This document shows positions 26,431 through 35,322 of a stretch of 64,000 bases of DNA, piece after piece. Positions within the stretch are counted from its first letter, which is position 1. Each line of letters begins with the position of its first letter. Made by a program: the position numbers and the translations under genes. Source of the stretch: Tissierella simiarum (GTDB lineage: Bacteria > Bacillota > Clostridia > Tissierellales > Tissierellaceae); NCBI RefSeq assembly GCF_018917865.1, contig NZ_JAHLPM010000003.1, positions 1-64,000 on the forward strand. Direction: 5' to 3'. The notes beneath the pieces were generated by a model. It searched no databases and was not told the DNA's origin. It saw nothing but the letters and a program-made list of their open reading frames with translations.

Positions 26431-26583
26431 TTGGAAGCATTTAATAAAGAAATAAGCTATAATTCTGTAACGAATGGAGATATAGATGAAAATTCGAAGA
26501 ATTCGAAAGCAGATATATTGTCAACTGATGAATATCAAAATAAGGTAGTAAATGCTATCGTAGATGGATTGGACTTACTTTAA
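26431..26583 (+). pseudogene. Possible amidase C-terminal remnant
   Basis: A 50-codon frame ending LSTDEYQNKVVNAIVDGLDLL. It resembles the end of N-acetylmuramoyl-L-alanine amidases of the amidase-3 class, where a EYQ-K-A-AI-GI helix closes the protein. The catalytic part is missing. Confidence 0.35.
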
Positions 26584-26603
26584 TTATTAATAATAATATA
26601 AAA

Positions 26604-26634
26604 TGTCACTTAAATGTCACATTAGGATTATAAA
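26604..26634 (+). promoter_or_regulatory. Possible response-regulator box and promoter of the ABC transporter
   Basis: TGTCAC occurs at 26604-26609 and 26615-26620, an 11-base direct repeat spacing typical of OmpR-family sites. It is followed 9 bases later by TATAAA (26629-26634) as a -10 element. No good -35 box is present, consistent with an activated promoter. The second box also belongs to the 29-base repeat, so coincidence is possible. Confidence 0.4.
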
Positions 26635-26659
26635 CTGATAACCATAAGGAGGAATGAAA

Positions 26660-27343
26660 ATGGAAATATTGAGAACAGAAAATCTGATGAAATCTTATGG
26701 TAGAGGTGAATCAAAAGTTATAGCTCTTGATAATGTGACCATTTCTGTTGAAAAGGGCCAATTTGTATCTATCGTTGGTGCTAGTGGATCTGGTAAATCT
26801 ACATTGTTACATTTATTAGGTGGAGTTGATAAGCCAACGGAAGGAAAAATATTTATAGAAGATAGGGAGATTTCTAGTTTAAAGGAAAATGAATTAGCAT
26901 TATTCAGAAGGAGAAAGGTTGGACTTATATATCAGTTTTACAATCTCATTCCAACAATTGATGTAAAGAAAAATATTTTACTTCCCTTACTTTTGGATGG
27001 AAGAACACCAAATATGAAATATTTTAGCGAGATAGTCAATATCTTAGGTTTAGAGAATAGGCTTAAACATTATCCTGGACAGCTTTCTGGAGGACAGCAA
27101 CAAAGAGTTGCTATTGGAAGATCTTTAATTTATCGCCCAGCAATTATTTTAGCAGATGAACCTACAGGAAATTTAGATAGAAAGAATTCCAATGAAATTG
27201 TAGAATTATTAAAATTATCAAATAAGAAATATAAACAAACCATATTACTAATAACTCATGATGGAAAAATGGCATTGGAAACAGATAGGATTGTGACTAT
27301 GGAGGATGGGAAAATAGTTTCAGATGAGGTGATTAGACAATGA
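26660..27343 (+). CDS. ABC transporter ATP-binding protein (MacB/BceA-like)
   Basis: A 227-residue ATPase of the LolD/MacB/BceA class. Walker A GASGSGKST, Q-loop RRRKVGLIYQFYNLIP, signature LSGGQQQRVAIGR, Walker B IILADEPTGNLD, and H-loop ILLITHDG. ATG 26660 lies 7 bases after AAGGAGGA; ATG 26654 is too close. It overlaps the permease start by four bases. With the RR-HK gene upstream it forms the kind of module that senses and exports or detoxifies antimicrobial peptides, now separated from its regulator by an ABC remnant and a toxin-antitoxin pair. Confidence 0.92.
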   Translation: MEILRTENLMKSYGRGESKVIALDNVTISVEKGQFVSIVGASGSGKSTLLHLLGGVDKPTEGKIFIEDREISSLKENELALFRRRKVGLIYQFYNLIPTIDVKKNILLPLLLDGRTPNMKYFSEIVNILGLENRLKHYPGQLSGGQQQRVAIGRSLIYRPAIILADEPTGNLDRKNSNEIVELLKLSNKKYKQTILLITHDGKMALETDRIVTMEDGKIVSDEVIRQ

Positions 27344-29979
27344 AAGTCCTTACCGAATATACTTGGAACTATTTAAAGAAAAATAGAAAAAACACAATAT
27401 CTATACTTATTGCTATTACCATAGCAACTATTTTATTGAGCACTATGGTTTTAGTCACCTATATGGCTTGGGATTATGAATTAAATGATTCTATATCAAC
27501 AAATGGAGATTATCATGGTTCTTTTAAAGGGAATATAAATAAATCTCAGATTCCATATTTAAAAGAAAATCAAAAGGTGGATAAAGTTTATTTAAGGTCA
27601 GAAATTTATAGTGGCAAGATTGATTTAGAAAGACCTTATTTAAATATTTCATATCTAAATAAAGATTATTGGGACAATATGCCAACAAAGGATATTCTAT
27701 TTGAAGGAAGACTTCCAGAAAAGTCAGATGAAATTGTGATAATGGGATCTTTTATTAAAGAAAATCCTCAATATAAATTAGGAGACAAATTAAATGTAAA
27801 GTTAGGTTATAGACAAAAAGATGGAAAGAAAATAGATCCTCTGGATTTAAACAGTGAAGGAGAGGTTTTTACAGATGAAAGAGAAGTAGAGTATACTATA
27901 GTAGGTATTATATCTGTTAAGAATTTATCCTATGAACCATCTTATGTAAGTTTAGGATTTTTAGATGAGGATCTAATTGATGAAAATATTAGAATGACCC
28001 CATTTCTAAAGATGAAAAATCCTAGGACTATCTACAAGAATTTACCAGAAATTGGAAAAACATTGGGTTTCAAAGAAGGGGAAGAAAGTAATTATGAAAA
28101 TTCTTATGGGATAGCATATAATTCATACTATCTAAAAATGCAAGGTATATTCCCAGCTTCAACTAAATTGTGGGAAAGAGTACCTTTAGTAATTCTTATA
28201 TTTTCTATATTCATATTATTTGTTATATTTTTATTTGTAATAATAATTTATAATGTGTTTACAGTATGGTCCAATAATAGATTGAGACAACTGGGGATAT
28301 TAAAAAGCATAGGTGCAACTCCAAAGCAGATAAAGAAAACTGTAATCATAGAAGCTATTTTTCTTTCAATAATACCAATAACTTTAGGTATTCTCTTAGG
28401 ACATTTATTTTGTTATCTGATTATGAATAAAATAAATAGCATTGTAGATAGTTTGAATTTTGATGTAGACGGAAAGATATTTCAGATGTCATTTAAAACC
28501 TCTCCTATGATCGTTGGAATTATAGTAATTTTTGCAGTTTTAACTTTGTTAATATCAATTAATAAACCTGCAAGAAGACTAAGTAGAATGCTACCAATTG
28601 AAGCTATTAAACATAGTGGTGTAGATTATGAACATCTTAAAAAGAAGAAAAAGAAATATAATAATTATAGCCCTATCAATATAATACCTAGTTTAGCTAG
28701 AGATTCATTAAATTGTAATAAAAGCGGGTTTAGGACGACAATAATATCCATAACTATTAGCTTTGTTATAATGTTTATTTTTCTTGCGGGAATGGGTGTT
28801 AGTCGGGCAGCTACATCTTTAAATACTATCGAGCATTACTATCCATTAAATGTTCAAGTCTTAACTAATGGATTAGCTGATGAGAGCATGTTTAAGGAAA
28901 TTAGAGCAATACCTGAAGTAAAGGAAAGTGTAGTTTATAAAACTACATATTTATATTCTAAAGTTAAATCTGAATATGCATCTGAAGAGCTTAAAAAAGT
29001 AGGTGGATTTGAAGGTATTGATATTAAAAAATATTATATTGAAAAAATAGATGAGAGTTACGGGATTCCTGTAGAAATAATGGGTCTTGAACATGATAAT
29101 TTTAATGAGTATGTCAAGTCTCAAAGAGGAGACCCAAATGAATATTATGATAAAGATAAACTAAAAGCTATACTTTTAAATTTAGTGCAAGAAGATGTGA
29201 ATCAGCCTATTGCTAGAGCAAACTTTATTCCCTATTTAAATAATAAAGTAAATAAATTATCCCTCAGCAAGCATGATAAGCAATTTAATATTGATATAGG
29301 ACTTAAAACTTATGAAAAGCCAATAAAGGACTATTATATGAGAGATTATGAAATATGTTTAATCGTTCCTAAAGAGATACTAAACTCACTAATGGAGAAT
29401 TTTGATTTGGTAGGAAATTATGGTCATTCTGAAAAGATGAGATTATTAGTAGATAGAGAAGATATTACTAAAGTAAAAGAAGAAATAAAAGATATAAGTA
29501 AATACTATGTTTCAGAGGATGATTTCTATATTTGGAGTATATTTGATGATGAAGCACAAAAAGAAATAGAGAATAAGCTTATGTACTTAATCACTTTTTC
29601 TATAGTTTTTTTCTTAAGTGTTATAGGTGTATCCAATGCATATTCCAGTATAAATAATAATTTAAGGAATAGAAGACGAGAATTTGCTATATTGAAATCT
29701 ATGGGTATTAAGAAAAAAGATTTAAGAAAAATGTTAAGTTTAGAAGGAATTTACTATAGTATCTATCCTTTCATATTTTCTATTCCTATATGTGTACTAT
29801 TTTTAACGTTTATCGCTAAAATAAATCGAATTTTTAGCTTTAAAGATTTGCTGATGTTTTTAGACTATAGAATCATAATAGGATATAGTATTGTAATATT
29901 TACCAGTATTTATTTAGCATATTATTTTGGGATGAAGAAGGTTGAGAAGGATGAAATAGTAACCGTCTTGAAAGATTAG
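27340..29979 (+). CDS. ABC transporter permease with two FtsX domains
   Basis: An 879-residue permease. One transmembrane helix near 20-42, then a large outer domain, FtsX domain 1 (about 283-410: the helix ILIFSIFILFVIFLF, LRQLGILKSIGATPKQIKK), a further helix near 470-490, a second outer domain, and FtsX domain 2 (about 747-870: LRNRRREFAILKSMGIKKKDLRK). This two-FtsX layout is that of MacB/LolC-E-type mechanotransmission or macrolide/peptide exporters, larger than the roughly 650-residue BceB. It is translated with the ATPase (ATGA overlap). Confidence 0.9.
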   Translation: MKVLTEYTWNYLKKNRKNTISILIAITIATILLSTMVLVTYMAWDYELNDSISTNGDYHGSFKGNINKSQIPYLKENQKVDKVYLRSEIYSGKIDLERPYLNISYLNKDYWDNMPTKDILFEGRLPEKSDEIVIMGSFIKENPQYKLGDKLNVKLGYRQKDGKKIDPLDLNSEGEVFTDEREVEYTIVGIISVKNLSYEPSYVSLGFLDEDLIDENIRMTPFLKMKNPRTIYKNLPEIGKTLGFKEGEESNYENSYGIAYNSYYLKMQGIFPASTKLWERVPLVILIFSIFILFVIFLFVIIIYNVFTVWSNNRLRQLGILKSIGATPKQIKKTVIIEAIFLSIIPITLGILLGHLFCYLIMNKINSIVDSLNFDVDGKIFQMSFKTSPMIVGIIVIFAVLTLLISINKPARRLSRMLPIEAIKHSGVDYEHLKKKKKKYNNYSPINIIPSLARDSLNCNKSGFRTTIISITISFVIMFIFLAGMGVSRAATSLNTIEHYYPLNVQVLTNGLADESMFKEIRAIPEVKESVVYKTTYLYSKVKSEYASEELKKVGGFEGIDIKKYYIEKIDESYGIPVEIMGLEHDNFNEYVKSQRGDPNEYYDKDKLKAILLNLVQEDVNQPIARANFIPYLNNKVNKLSLSKHDKQFNIDIGLKTYEKPIKDYYMRDYEICLIVPKEILNSLMENFDLVGNYGHSEKMRLLVDREDITKVKEEIKDISKYYVSEDDFYIWSIFDDEAQKEIENKLMYLITFSIVFFLSVIGVSNAYSSINNNLRNRRREFAILKSMGIKKKDLRKMLSLEGIYYSIYPFIFSIPICVLFLTFIAKINRIFSFKDLLMFLDYRIIIGYSIVIFTSIYLAYYFGMKKVEKDEIVTVLKD

Positions 29980-30043
29980 AGCATATAGGTGCAGTAGGGT
30001 CAGATAATCTTATAGATAATGATACTAGAATTGATAAAAGAAT

Positions 30044-30082
30044 AATAGTATCCCCCATGGTTAAGGGGGATACTATTTTATC
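30044..30082. terminator. Bidirectional terminator
   Basis: A perfect 13-bp stem AATAGTATCCCCC/GGGGGATACTATT (30044-30056 and 30065-30077) with an 8-nt loop and T/A tails on both sides, between convergent genes. Confidence 0.85.
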
Positions 30083-31676
30083 TTTCATATACAAATTCTC
30101 CATCTATCATAGTTTTTTCAACCTTAATGTCTTTAATTTGTAGTTCATCTATTGTAAATATATCTTTATCCAATACAATTAGGTCAGCTACATATCCTGG
30201 TTTTAATCTTCCTTTAAAATCTTCTTTAAATTCATTATAGGCACTACCAATTGTATAGGCATCAATAACATCTTCAAGATCCATCTTTTCGTTTGGATAA
30301 AAACCTCCTACTGGTTTACCATCTAATCCTAGCCTTGTTACTGCACAGTAAATATTGGGGAATGGATTACAGTCTTCTACTGGAGAGTCTGTTCCTAAAC
30401 TTATTGGAGCTCCTAATTTATATAGAGTATTAAAAGCATAAGATGTACTTGATAACTCTTTTCCAACACGTGCTTCTACAATTTTAATATCGTAGTCTAA
30501 GAAAATAGGTTGGTACATAACGGGGATATTCAATTTAGCAATTCTCTTAAGTTGCTCCATACTTGTGATTTGACAATGGACAATCCCATGACGAAGAGAG
30601 TTTTTTCCATCTTTCATAGTTTTTTCATAGGCATTGATAACACTTTCTATCGCACCATCACCAATTGCATGGGTTACTACACTAATTCCATGTTCTGTTG
30701 CTAAATCACATAAATCCTGTAACTGTTCATCGCTTAATGCTGCTACACCTTTAGTACCAGGAGCATCTTCATAATCTTTTAACATTAGAGCAGTCCTAGC
30801 CCCTAAAGAACCATCTTTAAACAACTTCAGTGCACCTTTTGATAAGAATTTCTCATCATATTGTCCTGTTTTATGTTCAGTTTCAAGATAGGCTTTGAAA
30901 TCATTTATATTTTGAAAATTGTATTGGTGACTGTATCTTAATTTTAACTTTTTATTGTCGTAAATATTGTGAATTATATTGAACATATTCTTAAAATTAC
31001 TACTCGTGATATCGCAGGATTGAACAGAAGTTATTCCAAGGCTTAAAGCATAGTTTGTAGCTTTTATAAACTCCTCTTCCTTATCTTCATCATTCTTTTC
31101 TGGTATAACTGATTGAATTATACGAACGGCGTTTTCGTTAAATATACCATTTGGCTTTCCGTCATCTCCAAGCTCAATTACGCCACCATCTATAATAATA
31201 TTTTCATCTACATTAAGTATTTCTAAAGCCTTAGTATTTCCTACAGAAACATGTCCACATACTCTATCAAAAACAATTGGAATTTCTGTAGATATTTTGT
31301 CTAAATCAAATCGATTTAATAGACGCTTCTCACCAGAAGAAAAATAATCTTGGTTCCATCCTCGACCAGTTAAGACAGTTATGTTTTTATTTTCTTCCAA
31401 GAATTTTTTCCCTAATTCAATAATGTTATCAATGGATTTAGCAGGTACTAAATTACATGAGGACATAGAATCACCTATCCAGGAAAGATGAAGATGGCTG
31501 TCATTAAATCCTGGTAAAACAGTTTTCCCTTGAAGGTCTATAATATTATTAGCATTATTTTTTAATATTTCTTCATTAGTGCCAACTTGTTGAATAATAC
31601 CATTTTCAATAAAAATTGCTTCTTGAAAGTTATTTTTTTCCACATAAATATTACCATTTTTTAAAATTGTTTTCAA
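30078..31676 (-). CDS. YtcJ-like metal-dependent amidohydrolase
   Basis: A 532-residue amidohydrolase-superfamily enzyme (YtcJ/exoenzyme regulatory AepA type). N-terminal beta-sandwich, then metal-binding GFNDSHLHLSWIGDS (the family H-x-H equivalent), the barrel motifs KLFKDGSLGARTA, VVTHAIGDGAIE, LRHGIVHCQI, and the last Asp in SLGTDSPVEDCNPF. Relatives hydrolyse N-acyl amino acids or amides. TTG start at 31676 behind AAGGAGATG. It follows the riboswitch-controlled amino acid permease by 21 bases, so it is probably co-transcribed and may process an amino acid derivative that the permease imports. Confidence 0.87.
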   Translation of the reverse strand: MKTILKNGNIYVEKNNFQEAIFIENGIIQQVGTNEEILKNNANNIIDLQGKTVLPGFNDSHLHLSWIGDSMSSCNLVPAKSIDNIIELGKKFLEENKNITVLTGRGWNQDYFSSGEKRLLNRFDLDKISTEIPIVFDRVCGHVSVGNTKALEILNVDENIIIDGGVIELGDDGKPNGIFNENAVRIIQSVIPEKNDEDKEEEFIKATNYALSLGITSVQSCDITSSNFKNMFNIIHNIYDNKKLKLRYSHQYNFQNINDFKAYLETEHKTGQYDEKFLSKGALKLFKDGSLGARTALMLKDYEDAPGTKGVAALSDEQLQDLCDLATEHGISVVTHAIGDGAIESVINAYEKTMKDGKNSLRHGIVHCQITSMEQLKRIAKLNIPVMYQPIFLDYDIKIVEARVGKELSSTSYAFNTLYKLGAPISLGTDSPVEDCNPFPNIYCAVTRLGLDGKPVGGFYPNEKMDLEDVIDAYTIGSAYNEFKEDFKGRLKPGYVADLIVLDKDIFTIDELQIKDIKVEKTMIDGEFVYER

Positions 31677-31697
31677 AAAATCATCTCCTTATATTTT

Positions 31698-33071
31698 TTA
31701 TAGAGCTTTATTTTTCCTATCAAAATAGAAGTAAAATAACATACCGATAGCTGGAACAGCTAAACCAATAATTGAAGTCTGAGGATCTTCAATAAAGGTA
31801 TTTATCATTAATCCTATAAATATAAGAGTTGTTAAGATTACTGTAATAGGATAACCAATTACCTTATACGGTCTTTCAGCATTAGGAAATTTTTTTCTGT
31901 AAATCATAACTGCATATACACCTAAAGTGTTAAACATCATTCCTGAAAATACCACTAAAGAGGTCAGCTGATTTAAGTTTCTTAGCAGTACCAATATCAC
32001 AGATATTACACATTGTACTATTAAAGGAGCATAGGGTACTTTATATACAGGATGTAATTTTTTAAAGCTTTCAAAGAAATGACCCTGTTCACTCATTGCA
32101 TAATACATTCTTGGAAAAGCTAGAATACAACCATTTAAAGATCCAAACATAGCAACTACCATTCCTATTATAACTAAAATACTACCAGTGTTTCCCATTA
32201 GTTTTTCTGCTGCATAAGTTCCTAAATAATATTCATTATTCGCTATTAAATTTTCGATTTCAGAAAAGGGTATAACTTTATATATAGAATAATTAAATAA
32301 TGTATATAATGCTGTTATGGAAACGATAGAAATAATAATAGCAAGAGGTAAATTTTTTTTAGGATTTTTTACTTCTTCAGCTACAGTATTTAAATTAGTC
32401 CATCCTTCGTATGCCCATAAACTTGCAACTACAGCAAAGGCTACCATACTAATAATTGAGCTAAAATTTACATTTCCTGTCTTTGGAGTTAGACTCAAAT
32501 CTGGTGATACTTTTCCAAAAATAAGTCCTGAAATCATTATGATTCCAATAGGAATTAGCTTTGCAATCATAGATAGATTTTGTAATTTAGATCCAAATTT
32601 AACACCAAAATAGTTGACAGTGGTCAATCCTAATATTAAAATTATAGCGAAAATTTTAATTGTCCATTCTCCCATAGGTATAATAACGGTTAAAGCACTT
32701 GGTAGGGCAATTGCTAAGGCAGCAATAGATCCAGGACCAGCAATTAACCAACTATTAAAACCGCCTAAGAAACCAATTATAGGTGAATAAGCTTTACTTA
32801 AATATACAGTTAAACCTCCAGCTTTAGGATCTGAAGCACCTAGTTCAGCGTAACAAATGCCACCTAATAAGGAAATTAATCCTCCAAGAATCCAGCTTAA
32901 CAAAGCTAAGCCAAGACTCATTCCAGTTCTCATTAATACATACGAGCCTAGGTAGAAAATCCCCGATCCTACCATTATACCTCCTAAAATACTGACACCA
33001 CCAAATAAACTAATTTCTTTTTTAAATCCAGCATCCTTTTCTTGTGTTAACCTATTTGAATTATTAGTCAT
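31698..33071 (-). CDS. APC-family amino acid permease, lysine-riboswitch controlled
   Basis: A 457-residue APC-superfamily transporter with about 12 membrane segments. Segment 1 carries the substrate-binding GIMVGSGIFY motif, followed by LGGICYAELGASDPKAGG with the E and P typical of the LAT/YfnA group, and later WAYEGWTNLNTVAEEVKNPKKNLP. Ribosome site AGGAG. A lysine riboswitch precedes it on the same strand, so lysine or a lysine-derived compound is the likely substrate; the sequence alone would not show that. It is operonic with the amidohydrolase. Confidence 0.88.
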   Translation of the reverse strand: MTNNSNRLTQEKDAGFKKEISLFGGVSILGGIMVGSGIFYLGSYVLMRTGMSLGLALLSWILGGLISLLGGICYAELGASDPKAGGLTVYLSKAYSPIIGFLGGFNSWLIAGPGSIAALAIALPSALTVIIPMGEWTIKIFAIILILGLTTVNYFGVKFGSKLQNLSMIAKLIPIGIIMISGLIFGKVSPDLSLTPKTGNVNFSSIISMVAFAVVASLWAYEGWTNLNTVAEEVKNPKKNLPLAIIISIVSITALYTLFNYSIYKVIPFSEIENLIANNEYYLGTYAAEKLMGNTGSILVIIGMVVAMFGSLNGCILAFPRMYYAMSEQGHFFESFKKLHPVYKVPYAPLIVQCVISVILVLLRNLNQLTSLVVFSGMMFNTLGVYAVMIYRKKFPNAERPYKVIGYPITVILTTLIFIGLMINTFIEDPQTSIIGLAVPAIGMLFYFYFDRKNKAL

Positions 33072-33155
33072 ATGTTTATTCTCCTTTTTTAATAATTAAT
33101 CATCAATTTACATTCATTAAATTTTAAATATGAAAAAAATTAAAACTAATAAAAA

Positions 33156-33425
33156 ACAAAAACACCTAACAGGCTTGTCAGGTGCTTATACGCATATAGC
33201 AAAGCTAAAGACATTCCTCTCTCCTTTCTTGCTCAGTGTGAGATAGCACAACATCAAGGTATCGAGCAAATACGATGATGACAGTCCTGTATCTATTAAA
33301 TACAGACCCAGCATCAGACTTTGGTATCTGATACTTCGGCGATAGCTCCTTTCTCTATATGTCATAGGTTTCCGACCTCAATATAGTTACTATTAGCAAT
33401 CGCGCCTCTACCTCACCCTTAAGGA
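33156..33425 (-). ncRNA. Lysine riboswitch (L box) with terminator
   Basis: Minus-strand leader of the permease. L-box signatures in order: AGAGGCGCGATTGCTAATAGTAAC, GGAGCTATCGCCGAAG, GATGCTGGGTCTG and ACAGGACTGTCAT (each shown within 20 bases or in part). They match the conserved junction of the lysine aptamer. It is followed by a terminator (33163-33184, CACCTGACA with TGTTAGGTG and TTTTT on the minus strand). Bound lysine would favour the terminator and shut off the transporter. The 85 bases between terminator and gene contain the ribosome site. Confidence 0.92.
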
Positions 33426-33536
33426 TGAGGATTTTTATGAATATTTGATTTTTAACATGATAACATGATATTTATATATTGTCAACTTTGTACAACAAAA
33501 ATTATGCAATAGGGAGTATTCTACTTAAAAAACTGT

Positions 33537-34616
33537 CTAAATAAGCGTTGACTTATCCGTCTTTATGATTTTTACCATTGCCTTAAAAGCAGCACTGTGT
33601 CCAAATCCACTAGTTTGATTGACAGTGCCGGTAAAATACAGGTCAGTTTCAGGGTTATAAAAAGCAAAAGCTCCGGACTGTCCCCAAAACCCTAGGATTT
33701 CTTTTATGGGTTTTTTAGGAGATATTACTCTTGGAGTCCATAATTTTTCTAGTCCGATACCAAAATAGAACTGTGAAGGATAAAAGATAAAATTCCATTT
33801 TTTTAATTCTTCAATATACTCTTTAGGGAAAAAATAGCCATCAAAGAAAGCTTTTAAAAAGATCATCGTTTCTTCAGCAGTAGACACAATTCCTCCTTGA
33901 GCGGTAATAGATGCCATATAAAGTGGAAGATGAAGTTCTTTTGCTTTGTAATACATAGGTGCTGGAGATTTATCTGAAATATCTTTATAGGTATATGTCT
34001 TGGATAAGTTTAATGGATCAAAAATATATTCCTGAAATACATCTGGAAGCTCTTTTCCTGTAATGTCCTCTATGATTGCACCTAATAACTCATAATTGGT
34101 GTCGAAATAGTAAACTCGCTTGTTTTCTCCCGGCTTAAATTTGGGTTCTATCTTCCTAACAGTTTCAAGGATTTTTTCTAAAGGCCACGGCTCGTCCTTT
34201 CCATTAAGCAAGTTCGACATTGCATACTTACCATCTGGTTGTTTCTGAGAAAAATAATCTGGTATTCCTGAGGTGTTAGACATAAGGTGTTTAATAGTGA
34301 TTTCTTTTGTATAATCTACTCCTTTAAATACATGTAGTCCGCTTATTTTATCTTCAGAAAAAAATTTATAGATATTATTATCCCATTGTAGCTTATTTTT
34401 CCACTTTAAATGCAGTAGAACCGCTGTTATGTACAATTTAGTTACGCTGGAGACAAAATACTGCGTATGTTTTTGAAGATTTCCAGCTGCACCTGCCCAG
34501 GTTAAAGAACGATTTCCGTTCTCTATACAAAGAATCGCTCCCGAGACGTGATTTCTACCTACCATTTTTTCAATAACATCATTAAGAAATGGTTCATTAA
34601 TCTTCCCGCTACTCAT
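33537..34616 (-). CDS. Beta-lactamase-family serine hydrolase (class C type)
   Basis: A 359-residue serine hydrolase of the beta-lactamase/DD-peptidase fold. The nucleophile motif S-x-x-K is SVTK (FVSSVTKLYITAVL). The second motif is Y-x-N-like in VYYFDTNYELLGAIIED, and the third is a H-x-G equivalent in GFGHSAAF. There is no signal peptide, so it probably acts in the cytoplasm as an esterase or peptidase rather than a resistance beta-lactamase. Ribosome site CGGAGGG ahead of ATG 34616. Confidence 0.86.
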   Translation of the reverse strand: MSSGKINEPFLNDVIEKMVGRNHVSGAILCIENGNRSLTWAGAAGNLQKHTQYFVSSVTKLYITAVLLHLKWKNKLQWDNNIYKFFSEDKISGLHVFKGVDYTKEITIKHLMSNTSGIPDYFSQKQPDGKYAMSNLLNGKDEPWPLEKILETVRKIEPKFKPGENKRVYYFDTNYELLGAIIEDITGKELPDVFQEYIFDPLNLSKTYTYKDISDKSPAPMYYKAKELHLPLYMASITAQGGIVSTAEETMIFLKAFFDGYFFPKEYIEELKKWNFIFYPSQFYFGIGLEKLWTPRVISPKKPIKEILGFWGQSGAFAFYNPETDLYFTGTVNQTSGFGHSAAFKAMVKIIKTDKSTLI

Positions 34617-35322
34617 TGCAATCCCTCCGTATATTTATTTTTTATGTTCTTTCATAATGGTTATATAAAAAATATACATCATTTATTTTATATGTTATTC
34701 TTTGGTTTATTATCTTATATCACTATTATTCAAATACATATAAAAAGAATAATAAACCAGTTATAATTACTATACCACTTATATTAGAGGATAAAACTAT
34801 AAAAGAGTAAATTATCTGAAAGGTACTTTGAAGTTCAATAGCTTTTTCTAAGGTATTAGAATTAGAGTCAAGATTCGATGCTAGAACATAGCTTATAGGA
34901 ATAAGTTTATAATATAGCGAAGAAATTATAATATAGATAGTAGAAGACCCTCCCCTAATGCATTTATATTCCGTGGCCGACAAATATATGGAGTGTATGG
35001 TAGAGACAGCGAGGAATAGGTTGGAATCAAAGACTTTAGAGGATTTTATATGACAATTAAAGTGTGTTTTATGTTCCCTCAGACTAAGAGTTTGGGGGAA
35101 CTTTTGTTAGGGGGAATTATTGTAGATGCAAAAGTACACTTTTATGCAAAATTATTATAAAATAATAACTTATCGATAAATTTTTCTATTTATAAAACAA
35201 AATGTACAATTCTGAGGGTTATTTTTGTTTGACTTGATAGAAATTTAATATGTAAAATTCTCAGATATTATTTTTAGAATTTTGGGGAAAGATAAAGTGA
35301 AGTATATTTGAGGAGGTTTACG
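34617..35322. other. Long intergenic stretch
   Basis: A minus-strand open frame (34726-34983) shows two hydrophobic segments (IYSFIVLSSNISGIVIITGLLFFLYVF) and KLIPISYVLASNLDSNSNTLEKA. It begins only with a TTG without ribosome site and may be the tail of a lost membrane protein. A terminator-like hairpin lies at 35072-35099, and the promoter of the dehydrogenase gene should lie after it. Confidence 0.45.
35072..35106 (+). terminator. Terminator-like hairpin
   Basis: GTTCCCTCAGACT and AGTTTGGGGGAAC pair across AAG with G-T wobbles, followed by TTTTGTT. No intact plus-strand gene lies upstream, which suggests that a gene was lost here. Confidence 0.6.

Larger units (their letters stand above)
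26355..26640 (+). repeat. 29-base direct repeat flanking a 228-base segment
   Basis: Copies at 26355-26383 and 26612-26640 differ at two positions. Both read AAATGTCACATTA, then GATTATAAACT and ATA. The second copy lies just ahead of the ABC transporter gene. Confidence 0.75.
26036..26659. other. Intergenic stretch with repeats and remnants
   Basis: It holds a long hairpin (26358-26420), a 50-codon remnant (26431-26583) and a 29-base direct repeat pair, all listed separately. The part before 26340 has only short broken frames (for example YFYGKNNELDDVIEYITYF near 26270). Confidence 0.55.

Noticed and set aside
27340-29979. Naming the transporter BceAB
   Set aside because: The permease has 879 residues with two FtsX domains, unlike BceB; only the general sensing/export role is shared.
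33537-34616. Calling the serine hydrolase an antibiotic-resistance beta-lactamase
   Set aside because: There is no signal peptide and the motifs fit the broad class C esterase/peptidase group.
34726-34983. 85-codon minus-strand membrane protein gene
   Set aside because: It starts only at TTG without ribosome site in AT-rich sequence; kept as a possible remnant, not as a gene.
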